From: LD21 sp029552825
GTDB taxonomy: Bacteria; Bacteroidota; Bacteroidia; Bacteroidales; VadinHA17
Assembly (NCBI GenBank): GCA_035360515.1
Contig: DAOSAY010000008.1
Span: forward strand, 12,569-76,568
Length of the DNA stretch: 64,000 nt
Direction of reading: 5' to 3'
In this document: positions 16,275 to 25,437 of the stretch, one piece after another
How positions within the stretch are numbered: the first letter of the stretch is position 1
Layout: every line of letters starts with the position of its first letter
Position numbers and translations under genes: made by a program
Notes under the pieces: model-generated
The model's input: only the letters and a program-made list of their open reading frames with translations
Databases searched by the model: none
What the model was told of the DNA's origin: nothing

Positions 16275-18368
16275 ATGAGACTAACAGGATATTCATTGTT
16301 GCTTATTTTATTGATTCTCACCTGCAGATCAGCAAATGCCCAGACAAATGTGGAAATAGAAAAGAGCCAGTTCAGAAATGTCAGGGATGGATTTAAAGTC
16401 GCATGGGAGCATGTGAAGGAGGGCGATGCATATTTTATGGAAGGTGGGGTATTGTACAGAAATGCTTTTGAAGAGTATAAAAAAGCTTACGCATATAATT
16501 CAACAAATGCGGAATTAAATTACAAAATCGGAGTTGCTGCCTTATTTTCAGATAATCAGGATAAGGCAGCCGAATATCTTCTTAAAGCCTATGAAATTAA
16601 TAATAAAGTAGCTGAAGATGTGCTCCTGCTGGCAGGGAGAGCTCTTCAATATGCTGGCAGATACAATGAGGCAATAGAAAAACTGGAATTATACATCGAC
16701 TCTTCCAACAAAAGAAATAAAGCTGGAGTGGAGATGGCAAAAAAATACATTGAGGAATGTAAGTCAGCTATTGAATTAACAAAAGATACATTGAGAATTG
16801 AAATCCAGAACCTTGGTGGCAGTGTGAACTCCGATTGTGATGATTACAGTATAGTACCGACAGGGGATGGGAAAAGAATATATTTTGGCTCGAGAAGAGC
16901 TACATCAGGTTCTTCTTCAAAGCGTTATGATGATAAGAAGTTTGATGAAAATATTTTTATTACTGATTTTCAGAACGGTGTCTGGACAAATGCATTACCT
17001 GTTGGAAGTAAAATAAATACTGAATATTGTGAAACTCCTCTTTTTCTGAGCAAAGCAGAAGACAGGCTATTTGTTTATGCGGGTTATGAAGGAAACGGTG
17101 ATATTATGGTTTCCGAATTGAGAAGGGGGTCGTGGAGGGCGCCGGTAAAAGAAAAAATAGGGATTTCAAGCAACTTTCCCGAAACATCGATGTGTATTTC
17201 ACCCGACGGAAATGAAGTTGCCTTTATACGCGATGCAGGTAAAAAAGGTATAGGCGGGAAAGACATTTATATTGTTAAAAGAATTCAGGATAAAAGGTGG
17301 TCAAAACCTCAAAATGCAGGAATAACAGTTAACAGCCGGTACGATGAGGAATCTGTAAGATATTCGAAAGGAGGTGATACATTGTGGTTCAGTTCTGCAG
17401 GGCACAATGCAATTGGAGGATTTGATATATTTTACAGTGTAAGAAGCACCGATGGCAGCTGGGGTCCTGCTATGAATGCAGGCTTTCCTATAAATACGCC
17501 ATGGCATGAGCTCTTTTATGTCCCTGCCCCCGACGACGACAGTGCATTTTATTTTGTCTCCAACCGCAAGGGGGGATATGGTGGTCTCGACATTTATAAG
17601 GGTCGCCTGCTGCCTCCTCCTCCGGTTGTAACTCCTCCTGAACCCGAACCCGAACCTGTAAAGCCACCTGAACCACAGATTGTGGTGGTACGCGATACGG
17701 TAGTCATTATCAAGGAAGTTGCACCACCTGCCCCGGTCATTGACAAATCAGTTTACCTTACTGGAAATATTACCGACTCAGAAACAGGTGCTCCTGTTCT
17801 TGCACGCATTGAAGTTATTGATTACCTTACAGATGCAGTTATTGCCACAACAGCAAGTTCTGATGCTGACGGTTCATATAAAGTAAAACTGCCTGAAAGG
17901 AAAATATATATAGTAAACGTTAGAGCTACAGGTTTCCTGTCGGATATGAAGAAGATATCAATACCCGAAGATTATCCTTCCGATTTAATGAGGCTTGATG
18001 TTCAACTTGCAAAGGTCAAGGTGGGGAAGAAAGTTGTTCTCAACAATATCTTCTTCGAAACAGGGAAAGCAGTGCTGACTAAAGATTCTTTCGAAGAACT
18101 CGATAAACTGGTGGGTATTATGAATGATAATCCCTCGATGAAGATTGAAATATCAGGCCATACTGATAATACAGGGAGTGCTGTGATAAATGCCCGGTTG
18201 TCAACAGAAAGAGCAAGAGCAGTTGTTGAATATCTGGTGAGCAAGGGGATAGACAGAGCGAGAATGACATATAGGGGTTATGGACCCGACCAGCCAATAG
18301 CTGATAATTCTACTCCTGAAGGGCGAGCCAAAAACCGCCGTGTGGAATTCAAAATACTTGAAATGTAA
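16275..18368 (+). CDS. PorE-like TPR / beta-propeller / CRD / OmpA-domain protein
   Basis: The 697-residue protein begins with a signal peptide (MRLTGYSLLLILLIL...ANAQ). TPR-like helices cover about 40-170, and PD40/WD40-like propeller repeats with GGxDIY/F signatures about 190-440. A Pro-rich linker near 445-470 is followed by a carboxypeptidase-regulatory-like beta domain (490-580) and an OmpA-like peptidoglycan-binding domain (590-697, TDNTGSA...LSTERA). This domain order matches PorE of the type IX secretion system, but OmpA proteins of this layout are numerous in the phylum and no other secretion gene is adjacent. A lipoprotein form is not supported because the cysteine near residue 17 lacks a good lipobox. 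Confidence 0.85.
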   Translation: MRLTGYSLLLILLILTCRSANAQTNVEIEKSQFRNVRDGFKVAWEHVKEGDAYFMEGGVLYRNAFEEYKKAYAYNSTNAELNYKIGVAALFSDNQDKAAEYLLKAYEINNKVAEDVLLLAGRALQYAGRYNEAIEKLELYIDSSNKRNKAGVEMAKKYIEECKSAIELTKDTLRIEIQNLGGSVNSDCDDYSIVPTGDGKRIYFGSRRATSGSSSKRYDDKKFDENIFITDFQNGVWTNALPVGSKINTEYCETPLFLSKAEDRLFVYAGYEGNGDIMVSELRRGSWRAPVKEKIGISSNFPETSMCISPDGNEVAFIRDAGKKGIGGKDIYIVKRIQDKRWSKPQNAGITVNSRYDEESVRYSKGGDTLWFSSAGHNAIGGFDIFYSVRSTDGSWGPAMNAGFPINTPWHELFYVPAPDDDSAFYFVSNRKGGYGGLDIYKGRLLPPPPVVTPPEPEPEPVKPPEPQIVVVRDTVVIIKEVAPPAPVIDKSVYLTGNITDSETGAPVLARIEVIDYLTDAVIATTASSDADGSYKVKLPERKIYIVNVRATGFLSDMKKISIPEDYPSDLMRLDVQLAKVKVGKKVVLNNIFFETGKAVLTKDSFEELDKLVGIMNDNPSMKIEISGHTDNTGSAVINARLSTERARAVVEYLVSKGIDRARMTYRGYGPDQPIADNSTPEGRAKNRRVEFKILEM

Positions 18369-18378
18369 ACTGAATGAG

Positions 18379-18410
18379 AATTTCATGACTTTAAGCATGA
18401 AATTTTATTA
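18379..18410 (+). terminator. Likely terminator after the PorE-like gene
   Basis: A 9-bp stem AATTTCATG / CATGAAATT with an 8-nt loop is followed by TTATTA. The T-run is weak, so confidence is moderate. Confidence 0.5.
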
Positions 18411-18420
18411 ATCAGTGACT

Positions 18421-18428
18421 TATTTTTG
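18421..18428 (+). promoter_or_regulatory. -7 promoter element for gcvT
   Basis: TATTTTTG matches TAnnTTTG exactly, 29 nt before the gcvT ATG and just after the preceding terminator-like hairpin. Confidence 0.5.
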
Positions 18429-18456
18429 ACTTAAGTTTTTACAATTTTCCATAATT

Positions 18457-19563
18457 ATGAAACATACTCCATTTACGCAGATCCACATTGGTCTGGGTGC
18501 AAAGATGGTACCTTTTGCCGGATTTTACATGCCTGTAGAATATACAGGAATTATCGATGAACACATTACTGTGAGGGAAAAAGTTGGGGTATTTGATGTG
18601 TCGCATATGGGTGAATTCAGAGTCAAAGGACCGAATGCATTCGCTTTTTTACAGTATATTACCTCAAATGACGTTTCAGCACTGTACGACGGAAAGGTTC
18701 AGTATTCATGTTTCCCCAACGGCAGGGGAGGAATAGTGGACGACTTGCTGATTTACAGGTTCAGTTCCGATGATTATCTTCTCGTGGTAAATGCTGCAAA
18801 TATTGAAAAAGATTGGCAATGGTGTGTGCAGCACGCCAGACGCTTCGGTATTTTACCTGGAAAGGAAATTATTAACCTGTCCGACTCCACAGCACAGTTA
18901 GCTGTTCAGGGACCACTTGCACTAAAGGCAATGCAGAAATTAACCTCTGCCAGCATTGAAGGCATGGAATACTATACTTTCAAGGTTATTGAATTTGCTG
19001 GAATAAAAGATGTTATTTTCTCAACCACAGGTTATACTGGTGCAGGTGGATGCGAAATATATGTGAAAAATGAAGATGGACCGCGGTTATGGGAAGCTGT
19101 TTTTGAAGCCGGAAAGGAATTTGGAATCAAACCTGCAGGACTTGGTGCCAGAGATACACTGCGTCTCGAAATGGGCTACTGCCTCTACGGAAATGACATC
19201 GATGATACAACCTCCCCTATAGAGGCAGGGCTTGGCTGGATAACAAAATTTGTTGACGGCAAAGACTTTATCGACCGGGAACTTCTTCTTAAACAAAAGA
19301 CCGAAGGCACCAGCCGGAAACTCAGAGGTTTTGAAATGATTGAAAAAGGAATACCAAGACAACATTATGAAGTGTTTGATTCCGCAGGAAATAAAATAGG
19401 TGAAGTGACATCAGGTACAATGTCTCCCATGCTGAAAAAGGGAATCGGTATGGCATACCTCACCAGAGGATTCTGGAAACCTGGTACTGAAATATTCATT
19501 AGAATAAGAAATAAAGACCTTAAGGCAGTAATCGTTGAACTACCATTTTATAAAAAACAATAG
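18457..19563 (+). CDS. gcvT: Aminomethyltransferase (glycine cleavage T protein)
   Basis: GcvT transfers the methylene carbon of glycine from the H protein lipoyl arm to tetrahydrofolate. The 368-residue length and landmarks agree: VPFAGFYMPVEY near the N-terminus, VGVFDVSHMGEF, NAANIEKD, FSTTGYTGAGG, and the aminomethyltransferase C-terminal barrel ending in a VELPFYKKQ tail. The other glycine cleavage genes are not in the window. It stands near serine synthesis genes, consistent with one-carbon metabolism. Confidence 0.96.
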   Translation: MKHTPFTQIHIGLGAKMVPFAGFYMPVEYTGIIDEHITVREKVGVFDVSHMGEFRVKGPNAFAFLQYITSNDVSALYDGKVQYSCFPNGRGGIVDDLLIYRFSSDDYLLVVNAANIEKDWQWCVQHARRFGILPGKEIINLSDSTAQLAVQGPLALKAMQKLTSASIEGMEYYTFKVIEFAGIKDVIFSTTGYTGAGGCEIYVKNEDGPRLWEAVFEAGKEFGIKPAGLGARDTLRLEMGYCLYGNDIDDTTSPIEAGLGWITKFVDGKDFIDRELLLKQKTEGTSRKLRGFEMIEKGIPRQHYEVFDSAGNKIGEVTSGTMSPMLKKGIGMAYLTRGFWKPGTEIFIRIRNKDLKAVIVELPFYKKQ

Positions 19564-19620
19564 GCTTGTAATAAATGATCTATTGATTTTCATCATTCCT
19601 GCTGAAAAGAGATAAATATG

Positions 19621-19628
19621 TAATTTTG
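19621..19628 (+). promoter_or_regulatory. -7 promoter element for the comB-like gene
   Basis: TAATTTTG matches TAnnTTTG exactly, 26 nt before the ATG at 19654. At the -33 position CTG replaces TTG with a 19-nt spacer. Confidence 0.5.
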
Positions 19629-19653
19629 AAATGCTGGCTTAAGCTCCGGAATA

Positions 19654-20379
19654 ATGGAAAAACTCAAACTTGAAGTTTGCCTTTCTCCTGCAATGTTCCA
19701 CAGGTATGATTGTAGAGGCAATATTGTGGTTATTATAGATGTACTGAGGGCATGTTCGGCAATTTGCACTGCTTTTGAAAACGGCGCGGCTGAAATCATT
19801 CCTGTTGCAGAAGCTGAAGAGGCAAAGGAGTATAAAAACAGAGGTTATCTGGTAGCAGCTGAAAGAGATGGTTTTACACTCGATTTTGCCGATTTTGGAA
19901 ATTCTCCTTTTAATTTTACACGCGAACGTGTTGAAGGCAAAACAATAGCTTATTCAACAACCAACGGGACGAGGATTATAGAAATGACTGATAAATCATA
20001 CAAAACTATTATAGGAGCTTTTCTGAATATTTCTTCGGTAACAGAATGGATTCTGGCAGAGAAGAAGGATGTAATTCTTTTCTGCGCCGGCTGGAAAGAC
20101 AGATTCAGTCTTGAAGATACAGTTTGCGCCGGAGCATATGCATCGAGGCTCCTTGAAAGTGGACTCTTTACTACTATTTGTGATTCCGTTCATGCTTCTC
20201 TGGACATATGGGAGATAGCCAGGAATGATCTGAGAGGATATATTGAGAAAGCAGCTCAGAGAAGCCGTCTTCGCGATAAGGGACTTGACGATTGTATTGA
20301 TTTCTGCCTTACTGCTGATATTACACCAGTTATACCGGTCGTGGAGAAAGGGAAAATTGTACCTTTGAGATATAAATAG
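19654..20379 (+). CDS. ComB-family 2-phosphosulfolactate phosphatase-like protein
   Basis: The 241-residue protein matches the ComB family, named for the methanogen coenzyme M enzyme that dephosphorylates 2-phosphosulfolactate. Landmarks are VVIIDVLRACSAICTAFENGA, STTNGTR and LFCAGWKDRFSLEDTVCAGA. Bacteroidota do not make coenzyme M by this route as far as known, so the real substrate is probably another phosphorylated hydroxy acid, and the literal name should be read as a family label. It precedes serC by 113 nt. Confidence 0.85.
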   Translation: MEKLKLEVCLSPAMFHRYDCRGNIVVIIDVLRACSAICTAFENGAAEIIPVAEAEEAKEYKNRGYLVAAERDGFTLDFADFGNSPFNFTRERVEGKTIAYSTTNGTRIIEMTDKSYKTIIGAFLNISSVTEWILAEKKDVILFCAGWKDRFSLEDTVCAGAYASRLLESGLFTTICDSVHASLDIWEIARNDLRGYIEKAAQRSRLRDKGLDDCIDFCLTADITPVIPVVEKGKIVPLRYK

Positions 20380-20492
20380 AAAAAAGGCAGAATTAAATAG
20401 ACAGGGACAGGAAGGTAGTATGAAATTTTAAGAAATAAATAAATTGAAATATTATTGCGATAAAAGAACAGTATTAAAATAAACTTCAAACT

Positions 20493-21563
20493 ATGAAAAA
20501 GCACAATTTTTACGCAGGGCCTTCTATTCTTCCGCAATTCACTATTGAAAAGACAATAGAAGGAATCAAAAATTTTGCCGGAACAGGGTTGTCAGTTCTT
20601 GAGATATCCCACCGGAGTAAAGAGTTTATAGCATGTATGAATGATACAATAGCACTGGTTAAGGAGCTGCTTGATGTTCCTCAGGGTTATCATGTTATTT
20701 TCCTTGGAGGGGGTGCCAGCTTGCAGTTTTGTATGGTGCCGATAAATCTACTTAAGAATAAAGCAGCATATCTTGTAACAGGTGAATGGGCTTCCAAAGC
20801 TTTCAAGGAAGCAAAGCTTATTGGTGAAGCAGTTGAAGTGGCATCATCAAAAGACAGGAATTTCTCGTATATACCGAAAAATTACACCATTCCTGCCGAT
20901 GCCGATTATTTTCATATAACAACAAATAATACCATTTACGGAACTGAGCTTAAGGAGGATCCTGATTCACCGGTACCTGTGGTTGCAGATATGTCATCCG
21001 ATATTTTCAGTCGTCCGGTGGATGTTTCAAAATATGCAATAATTTATGCTGGTGCTCAGAAAAACCTTGGACCGGCAGGTGTAACAATGGTTATCGTCAG
21101 GGAAGATGTTCTCGGGAAAGTTGAGCGTACCATCCCCACAATGCTCGATTACCGTACGCACATAAAGGCAGAATCGATGTTCAATACTCCTCCGGTGTTC
21201 GCGGTATTTGCCGCACAACAAACCCTTCTCTGGCTGAAAGAAATGGGTGGTGTAAGAGTTATGCAGAAACGAAACGAAGAAAAAGCAAAAATTCTTTATG
21301 ATGAGATTGAAAGGAATAAATTGTTCATGCCCACGGTAAGCGATCCTGCCGACCGTTCAATTATGAATGTATGTTTTGTGATGAAACCCGAATACAAAGA
21401 ACTTGAAGCAGAGTTCCTTGATTTTGCAAAATCACGAGGGATGGTTGGTATTGCAGGACACAGGTCGGTAGGTGGTTTCAGAGCTTCACTTTATAATGCT
21501 CTTCCAAAAGAGAGCGTTGAGGCTCTGGTGGAGGTTATGAAGGAATTTGAATCCAAAAAATAG
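20493..21563 (+). CDS. serC: Phosphoserine aminotransferase
   Basis: SerC converts 3-phosphohydroxypyruvate and glutamate to O-phosphoserine. The 356-residue protein starts with KHNFYAGPSILP and has the GGGASLQF phosphate-binding region and the PLP lysine in YAGAQKNLGPAG. GGFRASLYNALP is the typical C-terminal motif. It is followed almost directly by serA (4 nt between stop and ATG), so the two consecutive serine-pathway enzymes are cotranscribed. Confidence 0.97.
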   Translation: MKKHNFYAGPSILPQFTIEKTIEGIKNFAGTGLSVLEISHRSKEFIACMNDTIALVKELLDVPQGYHVIFLGGGASLQFCMVPINLLKNKAAYLVTGEWASKAFKEAKLIGEAVEVASSKDRNFSYIPKNYTIPADADYFHITTNNTIYGTELKEDPDSPVPVVADMSSDIFSRPVDVSKYAIIYAGAQKNLGPAGVTMVIVREDVLGKVERTIPTMLDYRTHIKAESMFNTPPVFAVFAAQQTLLWLKEMGGVRVMQKRNEEKAKILYDEIERNKLFMPTVSDPADRSIMNVCFVMKPEYKELEAEFLDFAKSRGMVGIAGHRSVGGFRASLYNALPKESVEALVEVMKEFESKK

Positions 21564-21567
21564 AATC

Positions 21568-22485
21568 ATGAAAATATTGCTGGCAACAGAAAAACCATTT
21601 TCTCCTGCTGCAGTCAGAAAAATGCGTGAGCTGGCAGAAGCTGAAGGGCATCAGTTTGTTACGCTTGAGAGTTACACGAGTATTGAAGAATTATTACATG
21701 CTGTTGCCGATGCCAGCGCACTGATTGTAAGGAGTGATCCAGTTACTGCTCAGGTTCTCGATGCTGCACCTGAATTAAAACTTGTGGTGAGGGCTGGCGC
21801 CGGATACGATAATATCGACATCAAAGCCTGCACAGCCCGCAATGTGATTGCTATGAACACACCCGGGCAGAACTCCAACGCTGTTGCTGAACTTGCATTC
21901 CTTATGATGCTTTATATGGCACGTTCAGGGTTTGCAGGAAAATGGGGTACGGAACTCAGAGGCAAGTCGATAGGGTTACACGGATTTGGAAACGTCAGCC
22001 GTTTTATGAACCAGATCGCAAAAGGTTTCGGCATGAAGGTATATGCCTACGATCCGTATGTTGAGGAAAATGAGATGAAACAGTCAGGCGTCATTCCCTG
22101 CAAAACTCCTGAAGAACTTTACAGCAATTGTCAGTATGTGTCATTGCATATTCCTTTAAATAATAAAACCCGGAAATCTATTGGCTACGAATTACTGAAA
22201 CTGATGCCACCCGAAGCTGTGCTCGTGAATACAGCAAGGAAAGAAATAATAGATGAAGATGGCTTGCTGAAAATATTCGACGAACGGTCAGATATTAAAT
22301 ATCTTTCGGATATTGAACCTGACTGTAAAGCCATATTTGAACAGAAATACAGCGGAAGATTTTTATTTACGGCCAAAAAGATGGGGGCTCAAACAGAGGA
22401 AGCTAATACCAATGCTGGAATTGCTGCTGTAAAACAAATTATTGATTATTTCAAAACAGGAAATGATAAGTTCAGAGTTAACTGA
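21568..22485 (+). CDS. serA: D-3-phosphoglycerate dehydrogenase, lysine type
   Basis: SerA oxidises 3-phosphoglycerate to 3-phosphohydroxypyruvate with NAD. The ATG at 21568 gives 305 residues. A start at 21547 would overlap serC and is not needed. The NAD-binding motif GLHGFGNVSR is at 137-145. The segment TAKKMGAQTEEA (268-279) aligns with the usual TPHIGASTEEA, so the catalytic histidine is replaced by lysine (Lys271). This is the short type without ACT or ASB regulatory domains. A lysine variant of the short enzyme is known, for example from Entamoeba. Feedback inhibition by serine through an ACT domain is therefore not expected. Confidence 0.93.
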   Translation: MKILLATEKPFSPAAVRKMRELAEAEGHQFVTLESYTSIEELLHAVADASALIVRSDPVTAQVLDAAPELKLVVRAGAGYDNIDIKACTARNVIAMNTPGQNSNAVAELAFLMMLYMARSGFAGKWGTELRGKSIGLHGFGNVSRFMNQIAKGFGMKVYAYDPYVEENEMKQSGVIPCKTPEELYSNCQYVSLHIPLNNKTRKSIGYELLKLMPPEAVLVNTARKEIIDEDGLLKIFDERSDIKYLSDIEPDCKAIFEQKYSGRFLFTAKKMGAQTEEANTNAGIAAVKQIIDYFKTGNDKFRVN

Positions 22486-22506
22486 ATAATACCTTATATA
22501 TTATAT

Positions 22507-23757
22507 ATGGCTGTTGTTAAACCTTTCAGGGGTCTGAGACCACCTGCATCAATAGTTAAGGACCTTGCCTGTCTTCCATATGATGTAATGAACACAGAAG
22601 AAGCAAGGCAAATGGCAAAGGGGAAGGAGTGTTCATTGCTTCATATCACAAGGGCTGAGATAGATTTGCCTGAAGGAACTGATATTCATTCCAGAGAAGT
22701 TTACGACAAATCGGTTGAGAATTTTAGATTGTGGCGTGAAAGAGGCTGGCTGGTTCAGGATAAAGAGCCACATTTTTATATTTATGCCCAGACCATGGGA
22801 GGAAGAACTCAATACGGTATTGCCGGTTGTGCTTCCGTTGACGACTATTATAACGGAATTATTAAAAAACATGAGCTTACCCGGCCCGATAAGGAGAGGG
22901 ACAGGATGATTCATATTAAGGTAAACAATGCGAACATTGAACCAGTTTTTTTAGCCTATCCTGCTGTAGATGAGATAGATAAAATTGTTACGGAAATAAC
23001 ACAAAAACAGAAGCCTGAATACGATTTTATTTCAGAAGATGGAATAGGCCACCATTTCTGGGTGATATGGGATAAAGATACAAACAGGAAGATTGAAGAA
23101 CTTTTCCGAACAAGAGTACCATATACTTACATCGCAGATGGTCATCACCGTACAGCTGCAGCAGCTCTTGCTGGCAAAGAAAAAAGGGAAAGCAATCCCC
23201 TGCACAGGGGAGATGAAGAATATAACTTTTTTCTGGCAGTCCATTTTCCTGATAACCAGTTGAAAATACTCGACTACAATCGGGTTGTGAAAGACCTTAA
23301 CGGGTTAACACCAAAAGAATTAATTGAAAGGATAAAAGCGAGTTTTTCTGTAGAAGATAAGGGAACAGAGATATATCATCCCCGGCATTTACATAATTTC
23401 TCAATGTACCTCGATGGCAGATGGTACAGCCTCACAGCAAAGCAGGGTACTTATAACGATGATGACCCGGTTGGGGTCCTCGATGTCAACATCCTTACAA
23501 ACCATATTCTTGCCCCGGTACTGGGGATTGAAGACCTGAGGCGTTCAACACGCATCGATTTTGTTGGCGGTATAAGAGGACTTGAGGAATTGAAAAAGAG
23601 AGTCGACAGCGGCGAAATGCAGGTTGCTTTTGCTCTTTACCCTGTTTCCATTAAACAACTTATCAACATTGCGGATACAGGCAACATAATGCCCCCAAAG
23701 ACAACATGGTTCGAACCCAAGCTGCGAAGCGGACTGGTGATTCATCTGCTTGACTGA
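22507..23757 (+). CDS. DUF1015 family protein, possible serine kinase
   Basis: The 416-residue protein belongs to DUF1015 (MAVVKPFRGLRP start, LPYDVMNTEEA, HELTRPDKERDR). It carries DGHHR at residues 211-215, a motif also found in ParB/sulfiredoxin-fold serine kinases of the SerK/SbnI type, which make O-phosphoserine from free serine. Its place 21 nt after serA and serC fits a role in phosphoserine metabolism, but this remains inference. The yggS gene follows 12 nt later, so it sits inside a five-gene same-strand run. Confidence 0.82.
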   Translation: MAVVKPFRGLRPPASIVKDLACLPYDVMNTEEARQMAKGKECSLLHITRAEIDLPEGTDIHSREVYDKSVENFRLWRERGWLVQDKEPHFYIYAQTMGGRTQYGIAGCASVDDYYNGIIKKHELTRPDKERDRMIHIKVNNANIEPVFLAYPAVDEIDKIVTEITQKQKPEYDFISEDGIGHHFWVIWDKDTNRKIEELFRTRVPYTYIADGHHRTAAAALAGKEKRESNPLHRGDEEYNFFLAVHFPDNQLKILDYNRVVKDLNGLTPKELIERIKASFSVEDKGTEIYHPRHLHNFSMYLDGRWYSLTAKQGTYNDDDPVGVLDVNILTNHILAPVLGIEDLRRSTRIDFVGGIRGLEELKKRVDSGEMQVAFALYPVSIKQLINIADTGNIMPPKTTWFEPKLRSGLVIHLLD

Positions 23758-23769
23758 AATAGAATTGAT

Positions 23770-24450
23770 ATGGATATTGCATTGAATATTAAGCGGTTAA
23801 GGGATGAAGTCCCGGAACATGTGAAGATAGTTGCAATTTCTAAAACACACCCGGTAAGCGATATAATGATTGCTTATCAGGCCGGGCATAAAATATTCGG
23901 AGAAAACAGGGCACAGGAATTACTTTCAAAAAAAGATCTGTTGCCACAGGATATCGAATGGCATTTCGTAGGTCATCTTCAGACAAATAAAGTTAAAATG
24001 GTTGTGCCGAATGTGAAACTGATTCATTCGGTTGACAGCTTTAAGTTATTGAATGCCATTAACAAAGAAGCAGCAAAATTAAATCTTTCAGTTGAGTGCC
24101 TGCTGCAGTTCCATATTGCACGGGAGGAAACAAAATCGGGATTTACTTTTGAGGAAGCACTTAGAATGCTTAATTCTCAGGAAATCAAAGAAATGAACAA
24201 TGTGATAATCAGAGGGGTAATGGGGATGGCTACTTTTACCGACGACATGAAGGTGGTCAGGAATGAGTTCAGAACTCTTAGAAAATATTTTAACATATTA
24301 AAAGATAGATATTTCATTGACAATAAGTATTTCACTGAAATATCAATGGGTATGTCGGGCGACTACAGAATCGCAATTGAGGAAGGAAGTACTATTATAC
24401 GCGTGGGAACTCTTATATTTGGAGAACGTAATTATTTTGAAAACGATTAA
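23770..24450 (+). CDS. YggS/PLPBP family pyridoxal phosphate homeostasis protein
   Basis: The 226-residue protein is a PLP-binding protein of the YggS/PROSC family, which buffers pyridoxal phosphate and has no known catalytic activity. The PLP lysine is Lys25 in VAISKTHP. Further landmarks are FGENRAQEL, WHFVGHLQTNKVK, SVDS and GMSGDYRIAIEEGSTIIRVG at the C-terminus. PLP use by SerC two genes upstream gives a plausible reason for the clustering. Confidence 0.93.
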   Translation: MDIALNIKRLRDEVPEHVKIVAISKTHPVSDIMIAYQAGHKIFGENRAQELLSKKDLLPQDIEWHFVGHLQTNKVKMVVPNVKLIHSVDSFKLLNAINKEAAKLNLSVECLLQFHIAREETKSGFTFEEALRMLNSQEIKEMNNVIIRGVMGMATFTDDMKVVRNEFRTLRKYFNILKDRYFIDNKYFTEISMGMSGDYRIAIEEGSTIIRVGTLIFGERNYFEND

Positions 24451-24459
24451 ACATATAAT

Positions 24460-25437
24460 ATGAGCAAGCTCAGTACAAAATACCTGGGACTGGAGCTGAA
24501 GAGTCCTGTAATTGCTGGTAGCAGTGGTCAGACGTCATCTCTGGAAAAAATAAAGGAAGCAGAGAATTGCGGAGCTGGTGCAATCGTTCTGAAATCACTC
24601 TTTGAGGAACAGATAGAACATCTTATAGCTTCTTCAGGTGGCCAGCACTCATACCCTGAAGCTGAGGATTATATGGCGTATTACATAAAAGCCAATGCGG
24701 TTGAAGATTATCTGAATCTTATTTCTTCTGCTAAAAAAAGTATTAGCATTCCCATAATACCCAGTATTAACTGTATATCAGCCGGTTCATGGATTGATTA
24801 TGCGAAAATGTTTGAGAATGCAGGTGCTGATGCTCTTGAGATCAACATCTTTTTCTTACCGGTAAAAGGTGAAACCACAGGCTCAGAGATTGAAAAAAGT
24901 TATCTGCAGATAATTGAAAAACTCAAAAGCAAAGTTAAAGTACCAATAGCAGTAAAAATCGGCTTCAGGTTTACTAATATTCTGAATATTATTGAATTAC
25001 TTTACAAGAGGGGAGTGGAAGGAGTTGTAATGTTTAACAGGTTCTACGAACCGGACATTGACATTGATAAAATGGCAGTTGTTCCTGCAGAGGTATTCAG
25101 TCTGCCGGCTGAAAGACGCTATGTTCTCAGATGGATTGCAATGGCTGATGCTCTTGATTTCAAAATTGATATATCGGCTTCAACAGGTATTCATAGTGGT
25201 GATGATGCGATAAAATATCTTCTTGCCGGTGCAGATACTGTACAGGTATGCTCGGCACTTTATAAGAAAGGCATTGGTTTTATAAAAGAGGTGAACGAAC
25301 GGATAATCAGCTGGATGGAAAAAAAGGGATTTAATTCCATTAATCAGTTCAGAGGAAAACTCAATTATTCAGCTGTCGAGAATCCGATACTTTACGAAAG
25401 GGCACAGTTTATGAAATTCTTTTCATCGCACGATTAG
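24460..25437 (+). CDS. Dihydroorotate dehydrogenase-like flavoprotein, degenerate active site
   Basis: The 325-residue TIM-barrel protein resembles class 1 dihydroorotate dehydrogenases: LGLELKSPVIAGSSG start, ALEINIF, VKIGF, and a C-terminal FMN phosphate loop (STGIHSGDDAIKYLLAGADTVQVCSAL). However the substrate loop that reads NxSCPN or NVSSPN in true enzymes reads NIFFLPV at 129-135, so the catalytic Cys/Ser and the orotate-binding Asn are absent. It is therefore probably an FMN oxidoreductase with another substrate, not PyrD. It ends the serine-linked run. Confidence 0.85.
   Translation: MSKLSTKYLGLELKSPVIAGSSGQTSSLEKIKEAENCGAGAIVLKSLFEEQIEHLIASSGGQHSYPEAEDYMAYYIKANAVEDYLNLISSAKKSISIPIIPSINCISAGSWIDYAKMFENAGADALEINIFFLPVKGETTGSEIEKSYLQIIEKLKSKVKVPIAVKIGFRFTNILNIIELLYKRGVEGVVMFNRFYEPDIDIDKMAVVPAEVFSLPAERRYVLRWIAMADALDFKIDISASTGIHSGDDAIKYLLAGADTVQVCSALYKKGIGFIKEVNERIISWMEKKGFNSINQFRGKLNYSAVENPILYERAQFMKFFSSHD

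Noticed and set aside
16275..18368. Lipoprotein anchoring of the PorE-like protein via the cysteine near residue 17
   Set aside because: The residues before the cysteine do not form a proper lipobox, and a standard signal peptidase site (ANAQ) follows.
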